Positions 1 through 5,698 of a stretch of 10,107 nt of DNA are shown here, piece by piece. Under the pieces are notes generated by a model, which had not been told where the DNA came from, did not search any database, and saw only the letters and a program-made list of their open reading frames with translations. Source of the DNA: M55B118 sp041694275 (lineage in GTDB: Bacteria > Bacillota_I > Bacilli_A > Izemoplasmatales > Izemoplasmataceae); assembly GCA_041694275.1 (NCBI GenBank), contig JASMTQ010000079.1, positions 1-10,107 of the forward strand, read 5' to 3'. The position numbers and the translations under genes were made by a program. Numbering within the stretch: the first letter of the stretch is position 1; each line of letters begins with the position of its first letter.

Positions 1-104
1 TTTTTCTCAAGGCCGTCCTGAAAAGCTTCCTTCTCGATTTCAAAGACATAGGGAACATCCGACATGTCCATCTTTCGGATTGTCAATTCTGTATTATTTT
101 CCAA
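1..104 (-). CDS. rimI: RimI-like ribosomal-protein alanine N-acetyltransferase (5' end only)
   Basis: Only the first ~34 codons are in the window; the gene runs off its left edge. The visible N-terminus includes TIRKMDMSDVPYVFEIEKEAF, the first strand and helix of a GNAT acetyltransferase. The IEK.AF segment matches the 'IE...F' start of RimI, which acetylates the N-terminus of ribosomal protein S18 with acetyl-CoA. The tsaE-tsaB-rimI order is very common in Firmicutes and supports the call. The start is uncertain: a TTG at 104 lies 8 bases after a GGAG and overlaps the tsaB stop, while another TTG (86) and two ATGs (71, 65) lie downstream in frame. The acetyl-CoA binding motif would lie outside the window, so this rests on the N-terminus and gene order. 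Confidence 0.72.
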   Translation of the reverse strand, partial: MENNTELTIRKMDMSDVPYVFEIEKEAFQDGLEK

Positions 105-693
105 GGTTGCGCTCCGCTTCTGTCTGTCTTAGGTATACCGGCGCAACGTTGTGCACGTTCTTTTCAAGCTTGAGCAAGTCACTTTCAAGCAGTCTTTTCA
201 TATCCGGCTTGCCTTCAGTGACTTCCCTGTCAAAAGTAGCGGTTTCTCTATATGTATCAAGATGGGTATAGGCTTCCTGGTCCAGACGCTTGATCGTGGT
301 ATCACTTACATGGTAAAGCCCCAGGAACGCATGGTTTCTTCTAGCATCGATCCATGAAAGAATATCGCCTTTTTCACCGCTTGCCATGAGGGCTAGGCTG
401 CTTATTGTGTAAAGTGGAATCTTTTTCGTCCAGGCAAGCATCTTGGCGACCACGACACCGATTCTAACCCCGGTATAGCTTCCTGGTCCAATGCCTACAA
501 TAATGCCTGATAAATCCTCAACCTTCATATCAAGTTCATCAAACATCTTCATCAACTCATCCATGAGTTTGACCGAATGGTCATTGTGACCGCGTTTGTA
601 ATATTCCTTCAAGGGCTTATCGCCATCAAAAAGGCCTATATAAAGGTTGTCCGTTGCGCTATCAAGCACCAAGCGCTTCGACGATTGAGGCAT
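94..693 (-). CDS. tsaB: tRNA threonylcarbamoyladenosine biosynthesis protein TsaB
   Basis: TsaB is the inactive ASKHA-fold partner of TsaD. With TsaE it forms the complex that attaches threonylcarbamoyl to A37 of ANN-decoding tRNAs (t6A). The 199-residue product starts with the RLVLDSATDN strand-loop. It carries the family signature GIGPGSYTGVRIG at about residues 67-79, DARRN near 117-120 and the C-terminal PVYLRQTEAE segment. It is somewhat shorter than the ~230 residues of Bacillus TsaB, mostly in the C-terminal half. I place the start at ATG 693, with AGGA ten bases upstream; a GTG at 702 in the same frame sits too close to that site. The gene overlaps the end of tsaE by 32 bases, and its stop lies inside the putative start of rimI, so the three genes are probably translationally coupled. 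Confidence 0.95.
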   Translation of the reverse strand: MPQSSKRLVLDSATDNLYIGLFDGDKPLKEYYKRGHNDHSVKLMDELMKMFDELDMKVEDLSGIIVGIGPGSYTGVRIGVVVAKMLAWTKKIPLYTISSLALMASGEKGDILSWIDARRNHAFLGLYHVSDTTIKRLDQEAYTHLDTYRETATFDREVTEGKPDMKRLLESDLLKLEKNVHNVAPVYLRQTEAERNLGK

Positions 694-1114
694 AGTGGCC
701 ACGTCCTTTCATGGTTATAATTCTTTTTTCTTCGCCTGCCCACTCAATAGTGAAGGCCAGGTACTCTTCAGGCATGCTCTTTAGTATTCTTGAATACCAC
801 TCGATGACCGCGATGCCTTCTCCGTCAATATACTCTTCAAGATCGTAATCGGCTCCAATGCCATCAAGCCTGTAGGCATCGATATGATAAAGAGGGAGTC
901 TTCCTTCTTCATACACTTTCATGATGGTGAATGTGGGCGAATTTATGACCCCTTCGATGCCAAGTGCCTCCCCGAGAAACTGAGTGAAGGTGGTCTTTCC
1001 AGCACCAAGGTCGCCTTCAAGTCCAAGCACGAATCCAGCTGTCATTTGACGCGCACAAAGATGGGCGAACTCACGCATCTCTGCAAGCGAATCTATGGTT
1101 TTTACACGTTCCAT
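662..1114 (-). CDS. tsaE: tRNA threonylcarbamoyladenosine biosynthesis ATPase TsaE
   Basis: This is the small P-loop ATPase that drives the TsaB-TsaD t6A-forming complex through cycles. The 150-residue product is full length for the family. It shows the Walker A motif GDLGAGKT at residues 34-41, the switch-like SPTF at 59-62, HIDAYR at 77-82 and the Walker B-like strand AVIEW at 102-106. ATG 1114 is chosen because GGAG lies seven bases upstream; a TTG at 1117 is in frame but worse placed. It is the first gene of tsaE-tsaB-rimI and is divergent from the lipid kinase gene. A minus-strand promoter must lie within the ~80 bases between them, but only a weak TTCAAT/TATTTA pair (spacing 16) is visible there. 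Confidence 0.96.
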   Translation of the reverse strand: MERVKTIDSLAEMREFAHLCARQMTAGFVLGLEGDLGAGKTTFTQFLGEALGIEGVINSPTFTIMKVYEEGRLPLYHIDAYRLDGIGADYDLEEYIDGEGIAVIEWYSRILKSMPEEYLAFTIEWAGEEKRIITMKGRGHYASIVEALGA

Positions 1115-1154
1115 CAAACCACTCCGTTTCCTGGTAGGTTAAATATCCCAAACA

Positions 1155-1163
1155 TGGTATAAT
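1155..1163 (+). promoter_or_regulatory. Extended -10 promoter for the lipid kinase gene
   Basis: TGGTATAAT is a perfect extended -10 element (TGn plus TATAAT). No good -35 box is found at 16-18 bases upstream, which is typical when the TG extension is present. Transcription should start near 1170, giving a leader of about 23 bases that includes the AAAGGG ribosome site at 1177-1182. Confidence 0.7.
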
Positions 1164-1192
1164 TGAACTACCACATAAAGGGAATGATACTT

Positions 1193-2068
1193 ATGTTTGT
1201 GATCTTACACAATCCGTTATCCAAAAACAAGAAATCCAAGCGGACAACCAAGAAGGTTGTCGATCATTTCAAGGAAAAAGGCATTCCTTTTCGTTTGAAA
1301 AGCCTGCTAAAGATAAAAGACATTGAATATTATATCAAACATACCCCTGAAGACATAAAGTTATTGCTTCTTGGCGGGGATGGGACCATAAATACGTTCA
1401 TCAACAAGACCTACAGCCTTCACATGACCCATGATATCTATGTAATGGGCAACGGTTCAGGCAATGACTTCTTAAGAACCTTGAAACATGAACCGACCCG
1501 CTATCAACCAATCCTGAAACTCACCCACAACAAGAAACAGCGGTTCTTCATGAACGGTTCAGGCATCGGCATCGACGGCATGATTGCCCACAAGGTCAAT
1601 CAATCTTTGAAACGCAACAAATTCAACTACTTCTTCAATACGCTAAAAGGCTTTTTGGCTTTCAAGCCAACGTATGCGGAAGTGACCATCGACGGTGAAC
1701 TCCATACATTCAAAAAAGCGTACATGGTCGGCATCAACAACGGTCAGTACTTCGGTGGGGGCATGCGCATCACCCCTGATGCGAAACTGAGCGATGAATA
1801 CATGGACGTGGTCGTAGTGCACGGCATGAGAAAACTCAAGCTTTTCGCTGTATTTTTAAGCGTGTATTTCGGGTTTCACACGAAACTCAAGAAGCATGTT
1901 TTTTTGAAGAAAGCCAAACACGTCAAGGCCTCGATGTTCACAAACCAGGTGGCACAGTGTGACGGTGAAACCTATCCGAAAACCAAGACGATTGAAGTTG
2001 AGAACACCAACAAGCTCGCCCATTTCAAAGTCTTTGACTGGGAGACGCTTGATAAGCTCTACAAGTGA
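1193..2068 (+). CDS. Diacylglycerol kinase family lipid kinase
   Basis: The product is a 291-residue member of the DagK/BmrU/YegS family, cytosolic or peripheral-membrane enzymes that phosphorylate diacylglycerol or a related lipid with ATP. It starts with the nucleotide-binding strand FVILHNPLS, then LLLLGGDGTINTFI with the catalytic-loop GGDGT at residues 61-65. NGSGNDF follows at 87-93, then GIGIDGMIAHKV, GGGMRITPDAKLSDEYMDVVV (from residue 188) and QCDGE at 255-259. Length and motif order match the family. ATG 1193 is preferred, with AAAGGG about 10 bases upstream; ATG 1184 and TTG 1163 in the same frame leave no proper ribosome site. The gene is monocistronic, between a divergent tsaE and a strong terminator. 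It could recycle diacylglycerol released from phosphatidylglycerol, but the actual lipid substrate (DagK versus YegS type) cannot be told from sequence. Confidence 0.92.
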   Translation: MFVILHNPLSKNKKSKRTTKKVVDHFKEKGIPFRLKSLLKIKDIEYYIKHTPEDIKLLLLGGDGTINTFINKTYSLHMTHDIYVMGNGSGNDFLRTLKHEPTRYQPILKLTHNKKQRFFMNGSGIGIDGMIAHKVNQSLKRNKFNYFFNTLKGFLAFKPTYAEVTIDGELHTFKKAYMVGINNGQYFGGGMRITPDAKLSDEYMDVVVVHGMRKLKLFAVFLSVYFGFHTKLKKHVFLKKAKHVKASMFTNQVAQCDGETYPKTKTIEVENTNKLAHFKVFDWETLDKLYK

Positions 2069-2070
2069 TT

Positions 2071-2107
2071 AAAAAAACACGTAACCCAAGGGTTAGCGTG
2101 TTTTTTT
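2071..2107. terminator. Bidirectional rho-independent terminator between dgk and pgi
   Basis: A7 at 2071-2077, CACG (2078-2081) and TAACCC (2082-2087) face GGGTTA (2090-2095), CGTG (2097-2100) and T7 (2101-2107), with one bulged G at 2096 and a very short loop. The A-run and T-run flank the stem on both sides, so it can stop transcription of the plus-strand kinase gene and of the minus-strand pgi gene. The pgi stop codon lies inside the right arm. Confidence 0.92.
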
Positions 2108-3427
2108 ACTGTTTAGTCTCGCTTTAATGGCCTTGGTTTCCTTTTCAAAACCGGGTTTTTCAAGCAAGGCGAACATGTTGCGTTTGTACGCTTCAACTCC
2201 AGGTTGATCAAACGGATTGACTCCGAGGGTATAGCCTGAAAGCGCGCAACTGAGTTCATAAAAAAACACAAGGTAGCCGAAGGCTTCGGCGTCCATTTTT
2301 TCTATGTTTATGACGATCGACGGAGCGTTTCCGTCGTGATGGGCGAGAAGGGTTCCCTGCATGGCCTGTTTGTTGACGTTGTCTACGTCTCTGCCACTCA
2401 GGTAGTTGAGGTTGTCGAGGTTGTCTTCATCTTTTTGAATCTCCAGGTTTTTCTTAGGGGTTTCAATGTTTAAGACGGTTTCAAACAAATGTCTTTCGCC
2501 TTCCTGGATGTATTGTCCAAGAGAATGAAGATCGGTTGTAAATCCGGCACTTGAAGGGAAAATACCAAGATTTTCCTTGCCTTCGCTTTCGCCGAAGAGC
2601 TGTTTCCACCATTCACCAAGAAAGTGAAGTTTAGGTTCATAGTGCACGAAGAGTTCAATCTTCTTGCCGCTTTGATAAAGGGCGTTCCGGGTAAGAACAT
2701 ATTGATAGCTCGGGTTGCTTTTGTCTTTGACACTGAGCTCTTTTTTCGCAGTCTGTGCGCCTTTTAACATCAGAGTGATGTCTATGCCTGCAGCGGCGAT
2801 AGGAAGTAGGCCTACCGGAGTGAGGACACTGTAGCGGCCTCCAACATTGTCAGGAATCACGAAAGAAGTGAAGCCTTCGTTGTCTGCAAGGGTTCTGAGA
2901 GCACCTTTTGAAGCGTCGGTGGTTGCGAAGATCCTAGATCTGGCTTCTTCTTTGCCCACTTGCTTTTCAAGGATGCTTCTGAAGCGTCTGAATGCGATGG
3001 CGGGTTCGGTGGTGGTTCCTGATTTTGAAATCACGTTGATTGAAAACCGTTTGTCTGAAAGGTATTGTTCAAGATCGGCCATGTATTCCGCAGATATGTG
3101 ATGACCGGCAAATAGCACTTCAACACCGTCAGTCTTGCCAAAATAAGGGCTCAAGGCTTCAACGGCCGCTTTGGCACCGAGGTATGATCCGCCAATGCCG
3201 ATGACAAGCAGAATATCGCTTTGGTCCTTGATTCTTTTTGCGGCATCACTGATAGAAGAAAGCTTTTGTTCCATATTTTCAGGAAGCGTGAGCCATCCAA
3301 GGAAGTCATTGCCTTTGCCTGTACCGTTTTCAAGCGCTTTATGCGCAGTTTTCAAGGATTCAAGGGCGTCTTTCTCAAGGGATTTTTGATACGCTTCTTG
3401 CGCATAGTCGAGATTCAGGGTAATCAT
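2093..3427 (-). CDS. pgi: Glucose-6-phosphate isomerase
   Basis: This enzyme interconverts glucose-6-phosphate and fructose-6-phosphate in glycolysis in the cytosol. The 444-residue product is of the short bacterial type and resembles Bacillus Pgi throughout. It has NDFLGW at 40-45, LLVIGIGGSYLGAKAA from 73, the sugar-phosphate loop SKSGTTTE at 134-141, and the first family signature around NVGGRYSVLTPVG (194-206). GEWWKQLFGESEGK follows from 271, with the catalytic-glutamate region at E280/E282. The C-terminal signature NPFDQPGVEAYK (404-415) carries the expected lysine. ATG 3427 is chosen because AAAGAGGA (3434-3441) lies six bases upstream; ATG 3433 touches that site. The upstream cvfD stop at 3430-3432 makes the genes nearly contiguous and probably coupled. 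The stop codon lies within the terminator stem. Confidence 0.97.
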   Translation of the reverse strand: MITLNLDYAQEAYQKSLEKDALESLKTAHKALENGTGKGNDFLGWLTLPENMEQKLSSISDAAKRIKDQSDILLVIGIGGSYLGAKAAVEALSPYFGKTDGVEVLFAGHHISAEYMADLEQYLSDKRFSINVISKSGTTTEPAIAFRRFRSILEKQVGKEEARSRIFATTDASKGALRTLADNEGFTSFVIPDNVGGRYSVLTPVGLLPIAAAGIDITLMLKGAQTAKKELSVKDKSNPSYQYVLTRNALYQSGKKIELFVHYEPKLHFLGEWWKQLFGESEGKENLGIFPSSAGFTTDLHSLGQYIQEGERHLFETVLNIETPKKNLEIQKDEDNLDNLNYLSGRDVDNVNKQAMQGTLLAHHDGNAPSIVINIEKMDAEAFGYLVFFYELSCALSGYTLGVNPFDQPGVEAYKRNMFALLEKPGFEKETKAIKARLNSKKTR

Positions 3428-3429
3428 AG

Positions 3430-3783
3430 TCATTCCTCTTTCTTTTCTTTTATTTCTTCAAATGGTGTATACTCGTAGGTTTCTATCCAGGTGTCAAGCG
3501 CCTGCTTAAGAGGCTTGAACCCGTCTTTAAGGTGAATATCAAGACGTTTTTTTCTCTGTTTTTTCTTTTTCATTCCGAGATTGACTTTGCCGTCTTCTTC
3601 AAAGGATAGAACCTTGAATTCATAGGTCTGTCCTTCACTCAGGTAGTCTTCGATGTCACTGACGAACTTGTGGCTGATCTCTGAGATATGAATCATGCCT
3701 GAAGTCTCATCGTCGATCTTGACAAAAGCGCCATACGGCTTTATGGCTGTGATTGTTCCTTTTACTGCGTCGCCTTTTTTCAT
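3430..3783 (-). CDS. cvfD: S1 domain RNA-binding protein, YugI/CvfD (general stress protein 13) type
   Basis: The product is a 117-residue protein with a single S1 (OB-fold) RNA-binding domain at residues 1-72: KGTITAIKPYGAFVKI, then GMIHISEIS, then KVLSFEEDGKVNLGMK. A very basic linker (KKKKQRKKR, 72-80) and a short tail containing DGFKPLKQALDTWIE (88-101) follow. This layout, S1 plus a C-terminal 'GF..L...L..WIE' helix, is that of YugI/CvfD. Members associate with the ribosome or RNA and act as post-transcriptional regulators in stress or virulence gene expression in Firmicutes. AGAGGTGG four bases upstream gives an excellent start at ATG 3783. It is the first gene of cvfD-pgi; yugI also lies near pgi in Bacillus subtilis. 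The RNA targets cannot be predicted. Confidence 0.88.
   Translation of the reverse strand: MKKGDAVKGTITAIKPYGAFVKIDDETSGMIHISEISHKFVSDIEDYLSEGQTYEFKVLSFEEDGKVNLGMKKKKQRKKRLDIHLKDGFKPLKQALDTWIETYEYTPFEEIKEKKEE
3434..3441 (-). promoter_or_regulatory. Ribosome binding site that fixes the pgi start
   Basis: AAAGAGGA on the minus strand lies inside the last codons of cvfD. It is six bases from ATG 3427 but directly touches ATG 3433, which argues for the downstream ATG as the real pgi start. Confidence 0.7.
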
Positions 3784-3809
3784 ATTTCCACCTCTTTAAA
3801 ACTACAAAC

Positions 3810-3818
3810 AGTATAGCA
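3810..3818 (-). promoter_or_regulatory. Extended -10 promoter for cvfD-pgi
   Basis: TATGCTATACT on the minus strand contains an extended -10 (TGC plus TATACT). The position 17 bases upstream reads TTTTTG, a poor -35 box that lies in the loop of the preceding terminator. The predicted start near 3803 gives a leader of about 20 bases. Confidence 0.65.
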
Positions 3819-3819
3819 T

Positions 3820-3848
3820 AAAAAAGGGAAATCAAAAATGGATTTCCC
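3820..3848 (-). terminator. Rho-independent terminator after the pgpA-like gene
   Basis: On the minus strand GGGAAATC (3848-3841) pairs perfectly with GATTTCCC (3833-3826) across a seven-base loop and is followed by T6 (3825-3820). The stem starts immediately after the TAG stop of the phosphatase gene. It ends the long cdaA-to-pgpA run. Confidence 0.9.
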
Positions 3849-4366
3849 TACTTCTTTGCATACCGGTGTGCCACGCTGCTTGCGGCCGCTGAAGCGATGG
3901 CTCCAACGATGTCATCTAAGAAGGTGTTGCATCTGCCTTCTTCTTTGCCCGCATCATCGATGGTCTTGATGATTCCCGGTTTTATCTTGTCGACATATCC
4001 GAAGTTCGTAAATCCAATGGATCCATACACATTGACAATGGCAAGGGCCAATACTTCATCCACGCCATAGAGTCCGTTATCCCCAAGAAGCATGCTTCTT
4101 AAGGGTTCTTCAATGTGGCCTTCTTCAGCAAGTCTGTCCAGTTCAATGCCTGTTAGTACCGCGTTTTGAACTTCACGTTTCATCACGACTTTCTCCACGT
4201 GAGTCAAACACATCTTTACAGTCAGATTCTCTATGTATTTCGATTGAAGGTCATAAACAATCAACGCTATGTCATCAAGGGTCGCGCCTCTTGCCGCAAG
4301 TTTTTTGACCACGGTGTCTCTGGTCTTCAGATCATTCAGACGATGACGGTCCATTTCTTCTGGCAT
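3848..4366 (-). CDS. Phosphatidylglycerophosphatase A family protein (YutG type)
   Basis: The 172-residue product closely resembles Bacillus YutG. Its conserved core runs VVMKREVQNAVLTGIELDRLAEEG from about residue 60, GLYGVDEVLALAIVNVYGSIGFTNFGYVDKIKPG from 98 to 131, and NTFLDDIVGAIASAAA at 147-162. These are PgpA-family (PF04608) motifs; the TFLDD acidic pair and the GVDE/VYGSIG segments are the likely metal and active-site parts. PgpA enzymes dephosphorylate phosphatidylglycerophosphate to phosphatidylglycerol. The YutG group lacks obvious membrane helices, as here, so membrane association would be peripheral and the exact substrate is less certain. A strong AAGGAGG seven bases upstream sets ATG 4366. 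It follows nifU by 12 bases and ends in a terminator. Confidence 0.88.
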   Translation of the reverse strand: MPEEMDRHRLNDLKTRDTVVKKLAARGATLDDIALIVYDLQSKYIENLTVKMCLTHVEKVVMKREVQNAVLTGIELDRLAEEGHIEEPLRSMLLGDNGLYGVDEVLALAIVNVYGSIGFTNFGYVDKIKPGIIKTIDDAGKEEGRCNTFLDDIVGAIASAAASSVAHRYAKK

Positions 4367-4378
4367 GGATATGCCTCC

Positions 4379-4612
4379 TTAAATCTGTTCGACGCCGATA
4401 ATGCCCGGCACTTCTTCAAGCAGAATCGCTTCCACGCCGTCAGTGAGTGTGGTATCAATCGCAGCGCAGCCTACACAAGCCCCAAGCATCTGCACGTAAA
4501 CAATGCCATCTTCGTATTTCACGAACTTGATGTCACCGCCGTCACGGTTGATGTAGGGACGAAGTTTTGTGATGACTTCCGCCGCTTTTCTTTCAATTTC
4601 TTTTTCATCCAT
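4379..4612 (-). CDS. nifU: NifU C-terminal-domain Fe-S scaffold protein (YutI type)
   Basis: This 77-residue protein consists only of the NifU C-terminal (Nfu) domain. KLRPYINRDGGDIKFV at 16-31 is the diagnostic first motif. LGACVGCAAID at 43-53 holds the CxxC pair (C46, C49) that, in a dimer, binds a transferable [4Fe-4S] cluster. LLEEVPGIIGVEQI closes the domain. Length and ending match Bacillus YutI. Such proteins deliver clusters to apo-enzymes in the cytosol; likely clients in this cell include IspG and IspH of the MEP pathway, two of whose other enzymes are encoded a little upstream. AGAGGTG about seven bases upstream supports ATG 4612. A probable promoter of its own precedes it. The last gene, pgpA-like, follows closely. 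Confidence 0.94.
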   Translation of the reverse strand: MDEKEIERKAAEVITKLRPYINRDGGDIKFVKYEDGIVYVQMLGACVGCAAIDTTLTDGVEAILLEEVPGIIGVEQI

Positions 4613-4638
4613 GGTTATACACCTCTCTTACAGCTCAC

Positions 4639-4644
4639 ATTATA
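4639..4644 (-). promoter_or_regulatory. Probable internal promoter for nifU-pgpA
   Basis: ATGTATAAT on the minus strand contains a perfect TATAAT 27 bases from the nifU start, with TG directly before it. No good -35 box is seen at the right distance. A 13-base inverted repeat (TACAT-N3-ATGTA, 4643-4655) overlaps its upstream edge. No terminator separates yutD from nifU, so read-through from the upstream operon is also likely. Confidence 0.5.
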
Positions 4645-4689
4645 CATGATATGTAATACAAGGGCGTATGAAACGCTAATGAAATTTTC

Positions 4690-4935
4690 TTATTTAACAC
4701 GTTTTAAAATAAAATAAGGTGCATTGGGCGTTGCGGATTCCATCAGGTAATCGTAAATCTGATTTTCGTTGTTTGAATTGAAGCCTTTGAGTCTTAACAT
4801 ATCCGCACTGACATCTCCGACAATGTATGGATACTGGTCAAAGTATTTTACGTACCTTTCATTGAAAGTCTTCACATCAAACGCTTCCTTGTAATCCTTG
4901 ATCAGTTCGAATGTACCGAATTCGGTTTCTATCAT
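4690..4935 (-). CDS. YutD-family conserved protein of unknown function
   Basis: The 81-residue product has the YutD-like (DUF1027) pattern. An N-terminal IKDYKEAFD (12-20) is followed by FNERYVKYFDQYPYIVGDVSADMLRLKGF (24-52), and AYFILKRV-like ending APYFILKRVK closes the protein. In Bacillus YutD the same order is seen: DYKDG, F..RYS, YDYIVGD, QLRLKGF, YFVLKRV. Here the usual tryptophan-containing 'GDWGY' is GDVSAD, and the acidic linker before the last strand is shorter. No catalytic motif is evident and the biochemical role of the family is not known to me. AAGAAGG six bases upstream supports ATG 4935. Its neighbours nifU (yutI) and pgpA-like (yutG) belong to the same yut neighbourhood in Bacillus subtilis, so the association is conserved. 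Confidence 0.82.
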   Translation of the reverse strand: MIETEFGTFELIKDYKEAFDVKTFNERYVKYFDQYPYIVGDVSADMLRLKGFNSNNENQIYDYLMESATPNAPYFILKRVK

Positions 4936-4957
4936 GGTTGGCCTTCTTTCTTTTGGT

Positions 4958-5194
4958 TTATACGCCGTCGTCTATGATTTTACCTTCATAGACCAGCTGT
5001 GTTTTCGTAGGCAGCAGCACGGCCATGAGCAGATAAACAAGCAGTGCCGTACCAATGGATGCGAAAAGTGCAATGATTGCAAGCAGACGAATCAGAAAGG
5101 GATCGGTGCCTGCGTATTCGCTGATGCCCTGGCATACGCCGAAAAGCATTTTCGTTCTATCGTTTCTGTAAAGTCTTTTTTCGTCTCTTTCCAT
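4958..5194 (-). CDS. Small PspC-domain membrane protein
   Basis: This 78-residue protein is a stand-alone PspC domain. RLYRNDRTKMLFGVCQGISEYAGTDPFLIRLLAI matches the family pattern of 'K.LYR...D.....GVC.GLAEYFGIDP.L.RL'. One hydrophobic helix follows (about 34-62), then a short polar tail ending in GKIIDDGV. PspC proteins sit in the cytoplasmic membrane and in some bacteria signal envelope stress. In Firmicutes small PspC proteins are found without the other phage-shock partners, and no pspA or pspB is visible here. AGGAGG five bases from ATG 5194 is near-perfect and overlaps the TAG stop of ispF, so the two genes are coupled. Its exact role here is unknown. Confidence 0.9.
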   Translation of the reverse strand: MERDEKRLYRNDRTKMLFGVCQGISEYAGTDPFLIRLLAIIALFASIGTALLVYLLMAVLLPTKTQLVYEGKIIDDGV

Positions 5195-5203
5195 AAAATC
5201 CTC

Positions 5204-5698
5204 CTACAAAGGTTGTATGTGTATGCGTTTTTTCAGTAGAACCACGCATTCGGCTTCTATGGCTTCCTTTCGTCCAACAGGGCCCACACCTTCACCAGTG
5301 GTGGCTTTCAAGCTGACAATGTCCATGGGCGCATCCAGAAGTGAAGCAATGGTTTCTTTCATGGGTGAAATGTAGGAAGCGACTTTCGGGGTTTCAAGAT
5401 GCACGGTCGCATCGAGATTGACAAGTTCATAGCCCTGGTTTCCAACCATGTCATAAACCTTTGACAAAAGCACCTTGGAATCCATGTTCTTGTATGCATC
5501 ATCACTGTCAGGAAAATGGGTGCCGAGGTCGCCAAGCGCTAAAGCCCCCAGAAGCGCTTCACTGATGGCGTGAAGGAGAACGTCCGCATCACTGTGGCCT
5601 ACGGCTGATACCTCTGAAGGGAGTTCAATCCCGCCAAGAATGAGGGTCTTTCCTTTTTCAAGCCTGTGAATGTCACGACTTTGTCCGATTCGCATCAT
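5204..5698 (-). CDS. ispF: 2-C-methyl-D-erythritol 2,4-cyclodiphosphate synthase
   Basis: IspF cyclises CDP-methylerythritol 2-phosphate to MEcPP, releasing CMP, in the MEP pathway for isoprenoid precursors. The 164-residue product has the metal ligands in their usual places: D9 and H11 in MRIGQSRDIH and H43 in SDADVLLHAISEALLGA. GDLGTHFPDSD (56-66), DS (73-74), LDATV (95-99) and KATTGEGVGPVGR (131-143) follow. It should trimerise in the cytosol. The metal loop usually reads GxDxH; here it is SRDIH, which keeps the ligands. Two adjacent ATGs (5698, 5695) are possible; the first is ten bases from GGAG. The gene overlaps the end of ispD by 26 bases, so the two enzymes are probably made in step; IspE would have to be encoded elsewhere. 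Confidence 0.96.
   Translation of the reverse strand: MMRIGQSRDIHRLEKGKTLILGGIELPSEVSAVGHSDADVLLHAISEALLGALALGDLGTHFPDSDDAYKNMDSKVLLSKVYDMVGNQGYELVNLDATVHLETPKVASYISPMKETIASLLDAPMDIVSLKATTGEGVGPVGRKEAIEAECVVLLKKRIHIQPL

Noticed and set aside
1163..1192. Upstream TTG and ATG starts for the lipid kinase
   Set aside because: TTG 1163 overlaps the -10 element and would precede the transcript start; ATG 1184 is too close to the ribosome site.
2847..3478. Several plus-strand open frames opposite pgi and cvfD
   Set aside because: They overlap well-conserved minus-strand genes, lack ribosome sites and resemble no family.
4657..4680. Short inverted repeat GCGT-N5-ACGC between yutD and nifU as a terminator
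   Set aside because: Only a four-base stem and no following T-run on the minus strand, so it cannot be supported as a terminator.
4166..4717. A 183-codon open frame on the plus strand opposite pgpA and nifU
   Set aside because: It lies antisense to two genes with clear family motifs, has no ribosome site and its translation shows no recognisable domain; it is a shadow of the coding strand.
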